Shown: positions 20,774 through 33,783 of the stretch, in pieces
Position numbering within the stretch: the first letter of the stretch is position 1
Layout: each line of letters starts with the position of its first letter
Assembly: GCA_036320915.1 (NCBI GenBank)
Contig: JAXBDG010000015.1
Span: 558,001-622,000, forward strand
Origin: Linnemannia elongata
Taxonomy: Eukaryota > Mortierellomycota > Mortierellomycetes > Mortierellales > Mortierellaceae
Direction: 5' to 3'
Length of the DNA stretch: 64,000 nt
Position numbers and translations under genes: made by a program
Notes under the pieces: generated by a model
Databases searched by the model: none
What the model was told of the DNA's origin: nothing
What the model saw: only the letters and a program-made list of their open reading frames with translations

Positions 20774-21812
20774 TATAGCACTCTGACAGCGTGGGTGTCG
20801 TGTATGCCGATTCCTGAATAAAAAGAGAAAGAGGGGTGGCGGATGGTATGGAGGTGATGAGTATGCGTGAGAACAGAAGAAAGAAACAGATAGACAATGG
20901 AAGTTAGGGTGGCGGGGTTCACAAAAACCCAGGCACTGTTGTTCTTCTCTGGGTCTTGGCTACCACCAAAAAGGTAATAAAGGTGCTTGCGCAGTTCATT
21001 ATCAAATTATCAATTGCGCTCTTCTCGGGCTTTGATTCGTCAAGACAGCGCCACGCCTTCTTCGCTCTTGTTACTGTCTTTGTACTTTGTCGCCAAGCTC
21101 ATTTTCTATGGCACGAGCTTCTCCTACGTGGTCCTACTAGGGTTCCTAAAGCCTGGTAAAGTAGACGTGTAATAGTCTACGGCTACATTGCTCAATTATT
21201 GAATGACTTGAAAATCTGTCGCTATGTTTCCAGCATTTCCTTTTCGAAGCTGAGATGGATCACGTTGGTTTTCTATCAATTTTTGATCCTGTTTCTCTTT
21301 TGGTGGCGAAATGGCGAAGAGACAAAGAGAGTTACGCGTCAGTTTCAAACACTGATCAGAATATTCATGACCAATAGTCGGCTCTTTCGTGCCAGTCTCA
21401 GAACTGATCAGTCAATGGTTTGATCAGTAAGTAATTGTAGCCAGCTGCGCCATTGAACAAGATGACAATTAAACATATATATAGCCGCTGTCGTGCCGAT
21501 ACCTCGGGAAGAATGATGTGAAGGATAGATAGGAATACTCTTCTCCTCGAATTCCTCATGTTGTGAAGGACAGGGGCCATAAGACTTAAACAAAATGACT
21601 CTCTCCTGTCACCCTTGCAACTCACACCCACTCACTCACTCCCTCACAACAATCTCATATTTTCATTCTTCCTTCTTTTATTCTGTTTTTGTAGAGACTC
21701 ACATCCTTCCTTCCTCTTCCTTCCTCTTCCTTCCGCCCTGTTCCAACATCAAATGTCAAGTCAGCAATAACAAACTTATCAGCAACTTCAGCAAAGTCAC
21801 AACAACAGCAAC
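20774..21812. other. Divergent spacer between PTC5-like and Cys-rich secreted protein genes
   Basis: No supported gene. The right end (about 21595-21800) is CT- and CA-rich and is probably the promoter and leader of the secreted protein gene; the left end serves the PP2C gene. Several TGATCA palindromes occur at 21403-21428. Confidence 0.5.
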
Positions 21813-23242
21813 ATGTGGATCCCAAAAAAGAACACCTCCTCGTCTACCTTACAGCTACTATTACTCGTAACGCTCGGACTCAGCATCAGCACCAGTCTTA
21901 CAGGAACGACAACCATCGTCGACTCGGCTTTTGCCGGATCACACCCAACAAAGGTCGACACTTTCATGCGGGAAACCCTATGTTCTAACCAAGCCGCAAT
22001 GTGTGCTGCCTCGTGTCAAAACAACGTCCAGACGAATGATTGGTATGACTATTCGACAACTGGAAACAATAATATCGACCTAACCGTTTTTGTTTGGTTT
22101 TGGACGAACAGTAACCTCCCAAATGTATCATGCAAAAGGATTTACAGTGGGAAAACCCAATTCATTCGAGGATGGAAGCCGTGCAGGTGCTAAATGATAT
22201 TATACCAGCACAATGGAGCTTTGATGTTGCAGTAGTTACTTGAGTTGTGATTCGACTATGTTCGATCGTATCGGTCGTACTGTGATCCTTAGTACGATAC
22301 TTTTTCGGGTAGTGGCTGAACAAAACTAAGGAGTCCCGAAAGGAGGGTGTTATATGTGCGTGGGCGTGTGCGTGTGCGTGAAAATGTGAGGTTGGACGGG
22401 GAGAATAAGAAAGGAAAGAGGGATTTGCATCTGAGAGAAATAATAAGCATGCGCAGGATTATCCCATGTAGATAAGAGGCGGTTTTTTTGTCAATCACCT
22501 GCAAAAACAACATGCAGTGCACAAGGCAGGAAGGGCGGGAAAAAAACGATAAAAACGACGACAGGTAGAGAGGGATCATACGCATGCTGACACAACCATC
22601 TTTTTTTTCTTATCGCCGATATGTTCTCCAAATGTGTTTTCCTCTAGCAATACCGAGACCTTGGAATGGAACTGTGTATGCACTGCAGGAATAAGCAATA
22701 CAATCCACAACTGGCAATATCCGATCCCATTCAGTCTCTGCAGGATACAACTCTTAGAGTGTATTAAAGGATGTCCCAAGATCGCCTTGAACCCGGCTGT
22801 GAATGATCAGCGAAGACGCTTCTCAGCCCAGGCATCCTCCAGTATCGACGTTGAGGGTGAAAACAACAGCATCGACATGGACAAGGACGATTACGATGCA
22901 ATTCAGGAGCTCCGAACCTTGCGCCAACAGGATCGCCTAGAAGAGTCATCTTACTCTCGTTTCGGAGTGGAAGGTTTCCGACAACAGATTGCGGCCAAGA
23001 AAAAGCAGCTCCACAAACAGCTCTGGGCGGTCGAACAGCAACAACAGCAACGACAGCGGATCGAAGTAGCTGGAATATTCTCCCGTCAGAACACAATTTC
23101 ATTCACGACGGTGACGGACCCGACAGCCCGACATCCTGCCGAATGTGAGGCGCATTGTCACAGTGTGTTATCTTGTGGCACCGAGACAGCGCCTGAATAC
23201 CATGGCACCCAGCAGATCGTCTTTCCAGGTCATGCAAGTTAA
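21813..23242 (+). CDS. Secreted 12-cysteine protein with an inserted coiled-coil segment
   Basis: Proposed exons 21813-22042 and 22648-23242 (274 aa). The donor GTATGA splits a TGC codon, and the acceptor CCTCTAG completes it, giving ...QTNDC|NTETLEWNC without a break. A signal peptide (about 1-41, ending AFA) is followed by cysteines in small secreted-protein spacing: LC, MC, SC, DC, NC, VC, then WQYPIPFSLC, LLEC, KGC (119). Three further cysteines near the end (243, 247, 253) complete twelve, an even number suited to disulfides. Between residues 121 and 240 there is a charged, Gln-rich, coiled-coil-like insert unlike the rest. The pattern resembles small cysteine-rich secreted proteins common in these fungi; function unknown, perhaps cell surface or effector-like. 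The 605-nt intron is long for this genome, and an unseen exon in it is possible. Confidence 0.68.
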
Positions 23243-26200
23243 TGTAGTACAAAAATAACTCTAAGCCCTCCCTGTCCCTCTCTTCCTCTCTGTCTACCAA
23301 CAGCTGCGTACCTATGGGATGGCATGAAAAGCGAGAAGGCTGTGTCGATCATTGTAAATGATAACAAAAAGCTCTTCATATTAAAGTGCTCTCGAACCAT
23401 TCGCCGATTGAACTAAGAATGAAAAAAAAAACCATCTCACAATACCATAGGTACCCATGTTCGTTGGTTAGATCAACACAAGAGAAAAGTACCACACATT
23501 GCTTCGCTTTCATGTGAATGGGATCCCGTTGTATCGCTTCAATAACTGCCATTTCTATTTTTCGATCGATCGATATTCCAGGTCGATCGAAGAGTTGGGC
23601 AACAACAGCAGGAGCCCCCCCCCCCAAAAAAAAAAAAAAAGGCAAGAGAGGGCGGGACCAAAAGGCTTTTGAAAGCGGTTTCTGAACTTGTAAGGGTCTT
23701 CAAGGGTTGCTCTCAGAGTTAAAGTTGAGTTGGGTACATGAGTAGGTACATGTATGTGCGTGAGAGAAAGAATGAAAACGGGATAAGCAGGTGGGAGAGC
23801 ACGAAAGCCGCTCTCGGGATGGTTCATATCACTCATCTCCTCCTCCTCGGGATAGTTTGTTTGCTGAAAATGTGGGAGAGGCCCCTTTCAATTTTGGTAG
23901 GATCCGGATAGGCAAAATCCGATTGCTGGCAGACAAGGATCTCCTATGCACCACACTCGCTTTTGCAGTAAAGAAGGAGGAAGACGACCACGACGAAAGG
24001 GGGTCCAGTCAAAACGACGGCGACACGACCATTGACAAAGGGGGTAGAGTTTAACAAAAAAAAAAAAGGAGAGGGAAAGGGTGTCCTTTAGTCGGGATCC
24101 TTTATGCTTGTCATGCACAATCCTGTACGTGCTGAGCGCATGCACAGGGTACGTGCGTCTGGTCGAACGAGAAAAAAAACAAGAAAAAGGATGAAGAAAC
24201 GATGATAGGGGAGAGGGGAGAAAGGAAAGTGAGAGGAGAGAGAAAGAATAAAAGAGGAAGCGAGCGAGCGACAGGGGCGGTGTTGGTTTTGAGCGCGCGC
24301 GAAGGGGAGAGAAAAAGAGAAAGAACGAGAGAGGCAGAGAACAGAGAGTGAGTGTGGGAACAAGTGGGACAAAAATGATGCTGATCCCTGTGTAGAGTTG
24401 TCGTCGAGTTGTGTTATTTTATGATGGGTTGCGTGTTCATGTGTGCCGTCCTTCTTTCCTTCCAACCACACCCACCCACTCGCTCACTTTGGCGGCCCTT
24501 GCCCTGCCCTCATCATTGAGATGAGATTCTAAGATTCGAGAGCTTGGACCATCCGCTTCTTTTTTTCTGTTATTACTCTGCAGGCAATTAACGATTCAAC
24601 CAAGGCCAGCATTTTCCCGAGCTACCATTTGCCATTGTGTCCTCGCGCACTGAGATTCTTATTGTACACGTCTTCTACTTCACTCGTGCCTCATCTTCGT
24701 CATCTTGACATCCCCACACCTGCCTTTCATCCAACTGGTTGCAAAATACTGGGCCATCACGGTTTTGTTTACTCGCGGCTGAAATGGAGCCATCAAAATT
24801 GGCTGAAAACTGTGGGAGAGGTGTACAGAGGCTCTCGTTGTGGCCATTGCAATCAATACTATCAAGACAATTAAGAGAGCCACAAGAGGCATACCGGCGT
24901 CCGGTGGGTGAGGATCGAGCCAAAAGAAAAGGCGACAACACACAAACAACAAAGCAAGCTGTTGAGGAGAGTGAGTGTGGGCCACAAAAAAAAGAACAAT
25001 GTGGATATTTCAAGCAACTGAACTGTAAACCATAAAGAGTCTCGGCGTTTTCTTCTTCAATGGTTGATTGGAAATAAGTTACGAGAGGTAGAAAAAGGGG
25101 ATTGACATGACATACGCAATCATCTACAACATAGACCTACTGACTCTACTATGAAAGCTGTGCGTTTTATTTTTCAGTCAGTCCTGCCCATCACGACAAC
25201 AATAATCAGAACAAACAGGGTAAGAAGAAAAAAGTAAACAAAAATCGATGGCCGAGCATTGAGCGAGAGAGCGAGTGACGATTAAGGAGGTTCAACATAC
25301 GCAGATTGACGCAGGCTGCAGGCGAAGAGTGGATGTGGAAGAGAGAGAGTGAAAGGTGCTGAGTGAGACGAAGAGGGAGAATGAGTTGGGCAGCGCGACG
25401 AGTCAGATGGGCGACTGGACTTTTTTTTTTCGACAAGGGCATGAAATGAACGACAGCACATACCCCCATGAAATGAACCCAAAGCAGAGTGAGAGCAAGA
25501 GGAGCATGAGCAAAGCCAGCTTTCAGCAACAACAGCTACAATGGTAAACGTAAACAACAACAAAAGGGCATCGATGGCAACCACGACTCGGTCGGTCAGT
25601 GAGTGAGAAAGAGAGAGCGGCATCCTACATTTTTTCTTGCCTACTTTCCTTTCATTCTTTTCTCTTTTCTCTTCTTTCTTCTTTTCCTCTTTTCCTTCTC
25701 CCTCCTCCTTCCTTCTCTTCCTCCTTCCTTCCTTCCACTTATCGACAGCACCATTGTCAAAGTGGATAAGCGGTGGCAAACAATCTTGGTCCTTGTTTTA
25801 CTCTTCTTCCCCTCTCTGCTTCGCGCCCTGTTCCGCCACTTATCTCTTCATCCTTTTTTTTCTTCACCTCTGCTCACTCACCCGCCAATCTCTTTCATTA
25901 AACCCTTTTTTCTTCTCGACCAGTCCTCTCTCCCTTTCCTTTTCTTCTATTCCCTTCTCCTGTCAACTTTCCGCTAGCTGCCTCTCCGTGCACCAGCTTC
26001 AATCCCCATTGGCATCATAGACACCATTGCCTCAACAGCATCACCTTGCCTCGACTCTGCCCTTTTTCCCTTTCTATTTCCTTTGTTTCTTTCCTTCCTT
26101 TCCCTTTCTTTCCTCCCCTTCTCTACCTACTACATCGACTTTCTTTTTCTTCTTTTCTCTTCTTCCTATTTCCCCTCTCGTCTTCCTTCCTTCCCTCCTC

Positions 26201-27385
26201 TCTCACTTTTTTTTTCTACTTCTTCCCCCCTGACTTCCCTCATTTAGTTCCTTTTTCTACTCGCCCCGCATATCATTGCAACCACGACACATATCGACAA
26301 CCTTCGCCTCACCAAGGTAGGCCCATGACCACGACCACCCACTCACTCACCCCTCCACCGAGCCAATACCAGCAGCTACCTCCCTTTTCTTCCTCCCCCC
26401 TTTCAAACCGTTTGCGGTCCTTTTATTCTTGCCAAGAAAAACAACGACAACACAAAGGGAGGGGGAAAAAGCATAAACACACTGGAGAGCCACGGACCAC
26501 AGGACAGTAGTCCGATGACGGCAATTGACATAACAGGGATGCCAGGATGACCACCATCGCACAAGCCATGGTCTGTTCTGAACCTCCGACGTTTCATCGT
26601 TTATTGGGAGGGACGCACCATGTTCTGGATGAGACATAAGCTCCCCACTCCCTTGGAAGGGTTCAGGCACAGGACGGATCTGTTGGATCAAGGCGTCGAT
26701 CAGAACCATCTTTTTTTTCTGGTTTTCAGATCTGATGGCTGTTTTTGTTTTTGTTTTTGTTTTGCTTTTTTTTGTTTTGATCAGGAGGATGAGTCTGAAG
26801 TGTCGATTCAACTTTCGCTTGGCTGAGGGGAAGGAAGGGAGGGAGAGATACATAGAGACATAAGGAGAGTTAGAGAGAAGAGGGCGTACGGCAACAGAGA
26901 CAACAGCAACAACAGTCGGTTCTGAAGTGGGGGCTGGACAGCAGACCGATGGTCGAGTATTGAGTTTTAATTTAGTGTCGGTGTGTGCGTTTTTTTATTT
27001 TTTTTATTTTTTATTTTTTTTTTCCTCCTTTGTCGTCGTGTTGTTGTCTGCCTTATTGATGTTCTGTTGTTGTCATTGTCATTGTCATTGATGTTGTTCC
27101 TGGTGGGGGAAGGGGGGGGGGGCAAGGGCAAGGCAAGCAAGACATGAGCAGGTGTCTATCTGTTTTTGTCAATCAATCAATCTCCCATTCTCTATCTGTC
27201 CATCCCTCAAACTCTCTCTTCTCTGTCATCGTGCTGCCGCTTTCTTTTTTTTCTTTTTTTTTTTTTTTTTTTTTTTTTTTTATTTCTCCCATCCCCATCC
27301 CCATATTCATATTACTGCTATTATTATTATTATTATCATATTTTGGGTTCAGACAGAAACCCGCCTTCATTGCTCATGCTCTGCC

Positions 27386-27427
<42 letters not shown>

Positions 27428-27571
27428 CTGGAGCGCTTGGTCCAACACTCTTCTGTCGTTCTCCCACATCCACATCCCAACGCCGCCTAAATATACAGCA
27501 ATACCAGGCGCTACACCCATGACATGACCCCCGTCCCTCTTCTCCTTCTATCTCTATCTCCTCTCCCAATT

Positions 27572-27609
<38 letters not shown>

Positions 27610-28981
27610 TCTTTCTCCCTCTCATCTGAGCACCGGGCAAACAAAAAAAAAATACACACACAACCCCATTACCCACAAAGAAACCTCACGCACATAGAGA
27701 AAGGAGACACAGAACGGGAAAAAAATAGTCAAGTAGTGGATCTGGATCATCATTCCACTCACCCTACCCCTACCATATTATCCTGCATATCGCCCACCAA
27801 CACCATCCTCGTCATCTGCATCACGCAGTCCTTCCTCCCTTCTAAGCAGCAACCATCGAGCAACGACAACTGATGCTAAAGCAACATCAATAACAGTAAA
27901 AACAACAAAGAGAACAAAAAAACAACAAAAAAGGTGGCAGTGACAACTACAATAAGCCATAATCGGCGCCATCAGCAGTGAAAGCAGCAACTGCATAAGC
28001 ACACGCCCCTATGACCAATGCACCTTGTACACTCCTTCTTCTCCTTGTGTTGGTCATGGTCATTTCTTTGTTACGTCTGTTTACCTATGAGAGAGTTTAT
28101 ATTTTTGCAGCCACACTCATTTTTATTGAACGAGCGACAATTGTTGATGGTCGCGACCTTATGTATCCACCATCCCCGCAGGGAAGCTGATATCATTCCA
28201 ACGGTGTTGAGTAGAAACACCAGTTTCGTTCTTTTCAAATGGTTCATCTTCTGTTTTTCTTTCATTTCTGGTTTTCGCGAATGGTGTTGTTCTTTGGGCG
28301 TGTGGGGGAACAAAAGTGGATTGTGGTCCACTAGATTATCAGTCTTCCTTGAAGCTGATTGGAATAATAAAAAAAAAAAAACGAGAGCCAAAACGCGTCA
28401 AGGTTCAAGATGAGTCGGACCTCTCCCTCTGTTCTCAAATGGTCATTTACAATGAAAAAGAAATGAAGTGGGAAATGAAAGAGAAATGAAAACTAAAAAA
28501 TTCTCTCCCTGGCTACATTTCCGACGATACCTTCCACACCCACTTTTTTATTACTTCTTAGAGAGCAAATATTTTCATCTTAGCAGTTTGCAAGGACAAG
28601 AACGGGTGCCTTCAGTTGCCAAGGAAGCATAATCGTACAAATCCAGACTTTCGAGCTGCACAGGTAAGCAAACAAACGACAACTTTTGTCTACAAGAGTC
28701 AATTCCTCTTGTATTTGAGGACGGCGGAGCACCATGGAGTTATTGATCATTGGATGAGTGATCAGTGAAACTAAGGAGCTCATATCTGATCGGATACGAT
28801 AGACTAACACCTCCCCTTACTTGGCCTTTTAGCTCATTCCGTATTCATCGCGGAATCGTTAGTAATAATATAGGCGGAAGGCTGTACGACCAACTGCTGA
28901 GCCGGGCACTAGAGCAATTACATACATTCGTACTTACACACGCACTCGACCACACATCACATCACCCCGCCGCTTCGACAA
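23243..28981. other. 5.7-kb low-complexity spacer
   Basis: No supported protein gene. The plus strand is purine-rich at about 24180-24360 and 25240-25400, then strongly pyrimidine-rich at 25620-26240. Three long T tracts lie at 27254-27280, 27387-27423 and 27574-27606. There are C7-G9 type runs near 23616 and 27112, and the nested palindrome GATCGATCGAT at about 23564. The last part (28560-28981) is probably the promoter of the PHD gene. Open frames here are composed of low-complexity sequence. Confidence 0.5.
27254..27606 (+). repeat. Cluster of three long poly-T tracts
   Basis: Homopolymer T runs of about 27, 37 and 33 bases at 27254-27280, 27387-27423 and 27574-27606, embedded in CT- and CA-rich DNA, with a (TTA)n patch near 27315-27335. 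Such tracts disfavour nucleosomes; they may also vary in length or be mis-sequenced. Confidence 0.85.
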
Positions 28982-31900
28982 ATGGCCGAACAACCCAGCA
29001 AGAGCACAAAGAGGAGCAAACCACGGCTTCATTCATCACGATCGACTCAAGGCTCGGATTCATCTCATTCACGGAGACAATCAACCGATACAGAATACAA
29101 GGGCCCGGGAACTCAAGGATCGCTCCTGAGCCTCACCAGCACAGAATCTGAACAAGGACCTGACGGCGCTTTTATGGAGCAATCTCATATCTACCCTGCA
29201 CTGGTTGGAAACGTCCCACCTGAGAGCGATAATGGACCGATTCTCTCCTCCATTATGGAGACGACACACGAGGCTGAGCGGCTAAAGAGCGGTCTCTCAC
29301 AGCCACAGGTGCAGGCGACAGGTTTCTTAAGTTCCAACCCGTCCACCACCAAACTCAAGGCCAAGAAGTCGACTTCAGCGGGCAAGAAGTCTCAAAATGC
29401 GGTATGTTCTAACCTGTCTTGCGGCATACACTGATGGAGCTCTTGTCAATATGGTGGACACTTACTCAGAAAACAAAATATCTTGTCATCTTTCGTTTTT
29501 GTAGACTCAGTCTGCAGAAATATACCCCTTCGAAATGGACGAGACAATTCAAAAGTCTGCGATTATGGTCAAGAGGCTCCGGTCAAAGTCAGAAAGTAGA
29601 AAGTCGGGTACGTTTTATGTCTGCTGGCGACAAACCGTGCCAGCTTGTATGTAAACCTAATGCCGGAAAAATCGTATTAACTATTATAATTTTTTTCTCT
29701 GCATTCAGAGAACGAGTACGGAGACGAGGCTGACCCTTCAGACGAACAACATGGACAAACGCCGCCATACAAACGTCATTTGCAGAGCCATCAAGTAAGT
29801 CCTTGCGGGTACGTATTGCAAAACTGTGATTAGCACAACATCCATACTTAGACATTTCTTTTTGGCTTACTTAGAGCGAAAGGGCGCGGGACTTTATAAG
29901 GAACCAGATCACTATCCCCCCAGATGCACATGGTACGTTTTTGTTCTTAAAGTACCAACCACCTTGACTGGCGGAAATGTGTAGACCACGTCGTATATTC
30001 TAATTTGTTGCTTGTCGCCAATACCAAATAGATTATCTACAACTGCAGCCGGCAAGAGAAGACGGAGGCTGCGTTATATGTTGCCTGAACACTGATGGCC
30101 CCGGGAACCAAATAGTACTCTGCGACATCTGCGACCGCGGCTTCCACCAGCAATGCTATCGACCTCACATCGACAACAAATACATCGAGATCGCGGAGCT
30201 TGAATGGGTTTGCTATGCTTGCAGCTTACCCCTCAGCACCACCAGCTCACAGGGGTTGTCGGCGATGGCAGAGGACATGACGCTCTCAGGCGAGGAGGTT
30301 CCACAGGAAGTCAAGGAGAACTACCTAAAGTCACTCTCAAAGGCAAACCTGGTCAAGCTAATTACCCGGATCGAATCCAGTTCACCCTCCATCAAGCTGT
30401 ACCCGTCTCGTCTCTCTTCCCCTTCTGCCACACCATTGGACCAAGAGCGCTTCATGTCTTCTACCAATTCTGAGAACATTCTGCCCTTTGATTCACGCCC
30501 GGACAAGGACAACGTTGCATCGAGCCCAACCAATCCGCTTATGCATAGTACTCAAGCTGACTATTTTGGTAAGTTCATACAAAAAGAGGTATTGTACCGA
30601 CTCCGCCGCCTTCGCATGTTTCCCCCCCTTTGCCCCTGACCTAACTAACCGTATGTTGTGCGACGTAGATCCGTATGTTGCTCATTTCACACCTGCTGCA
30701 GGTCAATCGTCAGGAAAAGCCCAGCCGTCGATCAATACTGAAAATCACGTCCAACCCGCGGTGACATCATCATCAAGACCTCCTACTACCTCTGATGGTG
30801 CCGAGATCTCCACCAATAACAGCACGCCCTATCCTCCTAGTCAGCCAGCGACGCCTAACACCGCCAGCCATACTGGACGACAGACTCCTATTTCTGGCTT
30901 GACAGGCTCATACCACTCTGTCAAGGCCCAAGACCTGCCACCGTACGAGGAAATGATCTTCATGGCCATCGCGGATCTCAAGCAAGACGCTGGCAGTGCT
31001 CCAAAAGCAATCCTTGATTGGGTTCAAGAGTAAGTAGCGACCTTTGCTGTTGCTGTTATTAACGCAGCTCGTAACCTAATGCACGATGGTATTTACATTC
31101 TTGTTTTTGCGTATGTGTACCTGCTAGGCATTATCCAGTTCCGGAGACTTTTCGCGCGTCGTGTGGGCAGGCGATTTCCAAGGCAGCCAAGAAGGGTCGG
31201 CTCTTAAAGGAAGGTGCTCTTTACAAGCTCAAGCCAGGGTACAACTATCCAAGGGTAAGTTGTTGGAATCTTCTCAAGTCATTTATGTTCGCCTTTCAGA
31301 GGATGAGAAAGAGGATTAGACCGAAAATCTAACTTCCACTTCAACCCTAAATTACATCCATTAGAGGATTTCGCGGCAGAGCGGAACTACCCGAGCCCGA
31401 TCCCAGTCTTACAACTCTGCGTTGCCACCGGGTATCCCTGTCCTTGACCCGTCCAACCGTGGCAACGCCATGACAGGAAACTTTGACCATATCAACTCGA
31501 TTATCGATGCCGGCCTGTACGGACTGTTACCTGGAACAACTTTCCCAATGCAAAATCAAGCCCTCGGACAGCAGATCTTTGCCAGTATGGGGTCCAACGC
31601 CATACCGGGCGTCCAGCAATCCGCCACACCCTTCAAGTTTGATGCGCAGTCATTTGGACATCCCTTGACCCTTCAGACTGCAGGTCTTGCAGGCAGCAAC
31701 AGCCCTTCGGATCCTAAAAACCGCAACATGGCCGGACTGATAGGCCTCGGAGTTACCAATCCTCCCAGCGGAAACACTAGCGACAGTGAGCTCGGAATGG
31801 ATTCGGACATTTTAGGGCCACGGTCCTCCAGCATATCCTCCAATTCGTCGGGTCAGCAATCATTGCCCGGCAGTCTCCAAGGATCTGGCACGTTTGCCCC

Positions 31901-32397
31901 TCGGGCGCTTCAAACGCAGCGTACGCAACCATCACAGCAGACGTTTCCTTACGACAGGACATGGATGAATGCCGGCACAGGTCTTCAGTCACCAGGTGGC
32001 CTTGCAAGGATGCCTTCAGCCCCTGGAAAGATTCAAACGCCTAGCATGTTTCCCCGACAGGTTTACCAGGGTCGCATGGGAAGTATGGCGTCTCCATTAC
32101 AGTTTTCGACGGCGCCCTTTGGAGACCTCGGATCCATAACTATACCCGCCCAACCACAGCCACAATCTCCGCAACCTCATTCAACATTCGTGCCTCAGAC
32201 GCCCGTGTCACAAGCAGGACTCTCGACCAACCCTGTCATCCAAGGTCAAGGCGGTCGCACTGGCGCACCAATGTTCCCATCCATCTTTATTCCCCAGACT
32301 CTGCAGCTCTCCCAGGCTTTCCCGCAGCCACAACAGAATCAACAGCAACAATTACAGCAGCAGCAGCAGCAGCAGAATCAACAGCAGCAATTGCAGC

Positions 32398-32434
<37 letters not shown>

Positions 32435-32436
32435 GC

Positions 32437-32503
<67 letters not shown>

Positions 32504-32513
32504 ACAACAGCAA

Positions 32514-32548
<35 letters not shown>

Positions 32549-33176
32549 CATGTTTCCAGCACAAACAGCGCGCCTCTACGGAACCATGTCCCTTCCTGCC
32601 TCGCCACAGGATGTTACACCTCAGTTCCTGTCGTCGCAGCCTCTATTTCGAGACCCAACGAGGATGCCCCCTAACGCCCTTGTAGGGGGTACAGCGCAGC
32701 AGCAGCAGCAGCAACAACAGCAGCAGGCTCTCCAGGCTAATGCAGTGGCGAATGCAGCGAAACGATACCCTCAGCCCAATGGGGCCTTCAATGCTTCGTT
32801 GCTTTATGGCGCACCGTTTCAGCAACAGCAAATGCAACTTGCATTCCAGCAGCAACAGCAGCAACAGCAGCAACAACAGCAACAACAGCAGCAACAACAG
32901 CAACAACAGCAACAACAGCAGCAACAACAACAGCAACAGCATAATCAGCATCAGCATCAACAACAACAACAACAGTTTCTCAATCAACAGATTCAGCAGC
33001 AACAGCAGCAACAAGGCGGGCAGGGACAGCTGCAGACGGTGCCATCTACGATCGGTCATGTTGTAGATGGTCATACTGCTTCGCTTCAAGTGGATCATTC
33101 TGCTGGCCAAGGTCAAGGCTCTGCATCGTTTTCCGGTGGTGAAAAGGAGTCGCCAATGGAGGATACCAATGCTTAG
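28982..33176 (+). CDS. PHD finger / linker-histone (H15) domain / polyQ chromatin protein
   Basis: Eight exons: 28982-29401, 29505-29607, 29709-29794, 29875-29932, 30032-30568, 30669-31029, 31128-31254 and 31365-33176 (1167 aa); every junction is GT-AG and in frame. A basic Ser-rich N-terminus precedes a C4HC3 PHD finger (about 235-287: CVICC, CDICDRGFHQQCY, WVCYAC), a histone-tail reader. Residues about 491-564 match a linker-histone globular (H15) winged helix (PPYEEMIFMAIADLK, AILDWVQEHYPVPE, GQAISKAAKKGRLLKEG, YKLKPGY), a DNA or nucleosome binder. The long C-terminal half is Gln/Pro/Ser-rich with two polyglutamine tracts (about 888-958 and 1049-1113) coded by mixed CAA and CAG. This suggests a nuclear transcription co-regulator. 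I do not recognise a named orthologue. Confidence 0.88.
32336..33012 (+). repeat. CAG/CAA repeat tracts coding polyglutamine
   Basis: Nearly pure CAR repeats at about 32336-32545 and 32818-33012, with a short one at 32697-32722, all in frame with the PHD/H15 gene. Interruption of CAG by CAA should slow slippage, and the reverse strand gives the long poly-Leu or poly-Val frames expected of such repeats. Confidence 0.9.
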
Positions 33177-33783
33177 TGTAGAAACCAGCTATTTTTTTTT
33201 TTTTTTTTTTTTTTTTCTATTTACTCTTTTCTTTCCTTCCATTGTTCCGTTTCATTGTTTTGCTCCCGTGTTTATGCATTGTCGTCCATTTTCATCGTGT
33301 TTTTTTATTCGTGTATTTTCGTGTCTTGTTTTCATTGTCTCCTTTTTTTTCTTTCTTTTTCTCTTTTGCTGTACGTCTTGCATCCCTTCTCATTACTGAA
33401 AACAAAAAAAAAGCCATAGTTTCGTTTCTACCTAGACAACTAAAAGTCATTGATAATATCGTTGAATGCCCTTTCCTTAACACGTTGTTGACCTACTACT
33501 ACAAACTGCATCTGTGCCACCAATCTTGCACGTTTTTCACACATTGCTTTCATATCAGTTCCTATCCAATCTATTTTCGTCATTTCGGCGCAATTGCCTA
33601 ATGGAATAATAAACTTTCGGAGAGTGACGAGTGGCTTGGACAACTACGCCAGGTCCCGTCACCAATTCCGAGGTGCGGTCATTAGCGGGAACATAAAACT
33701 TGCGATTTCGATTTTCTTTTTTTTTTCTCTTCTTTTCCCTTTACCCCAACCCCAACTCTCAACTCACACAAACACATATCACA
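33177..33783. other. Spacer and promoter of cytochrome c
   Basis: It starts with a T23-type tract at 33190-33215 after the PHD/H15 stop and ends with a T/CT-rich leader (33713-33760) just before the cytochrome c ATG. No coding sequence was recognised. Confidence 0.5.

Noticed and set aside
22043..22193. Reading the cysteine-rich gene as a single 126-aa exon ending at 22193
   Set aside because: After 22042 the composition changes and cysteines stop, while a strong GTATGA donor is present and the spliced version restores a continuous Cys pattern.
24675..25013. 112-codon minus-strand frame with several cysteines, considered as a small secreted protein
   Set aside because: Overlaps another open frame of equal length, has no clean signal peptide or cysteine pattern, and lacks splice or family support.
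26347..26853. 168-codon minus-strand open frame in the 5.7-kb spacer
   Set aside because: Lys/Thr repeats from a TTTTTG tract and no domain; local GC and composition fit non-coding DNA.
32287..33116. Long poly-Leu and poly-Val frames on the minus strand
   Set aside because: Reverse reading of the CAG/CAA repeats.
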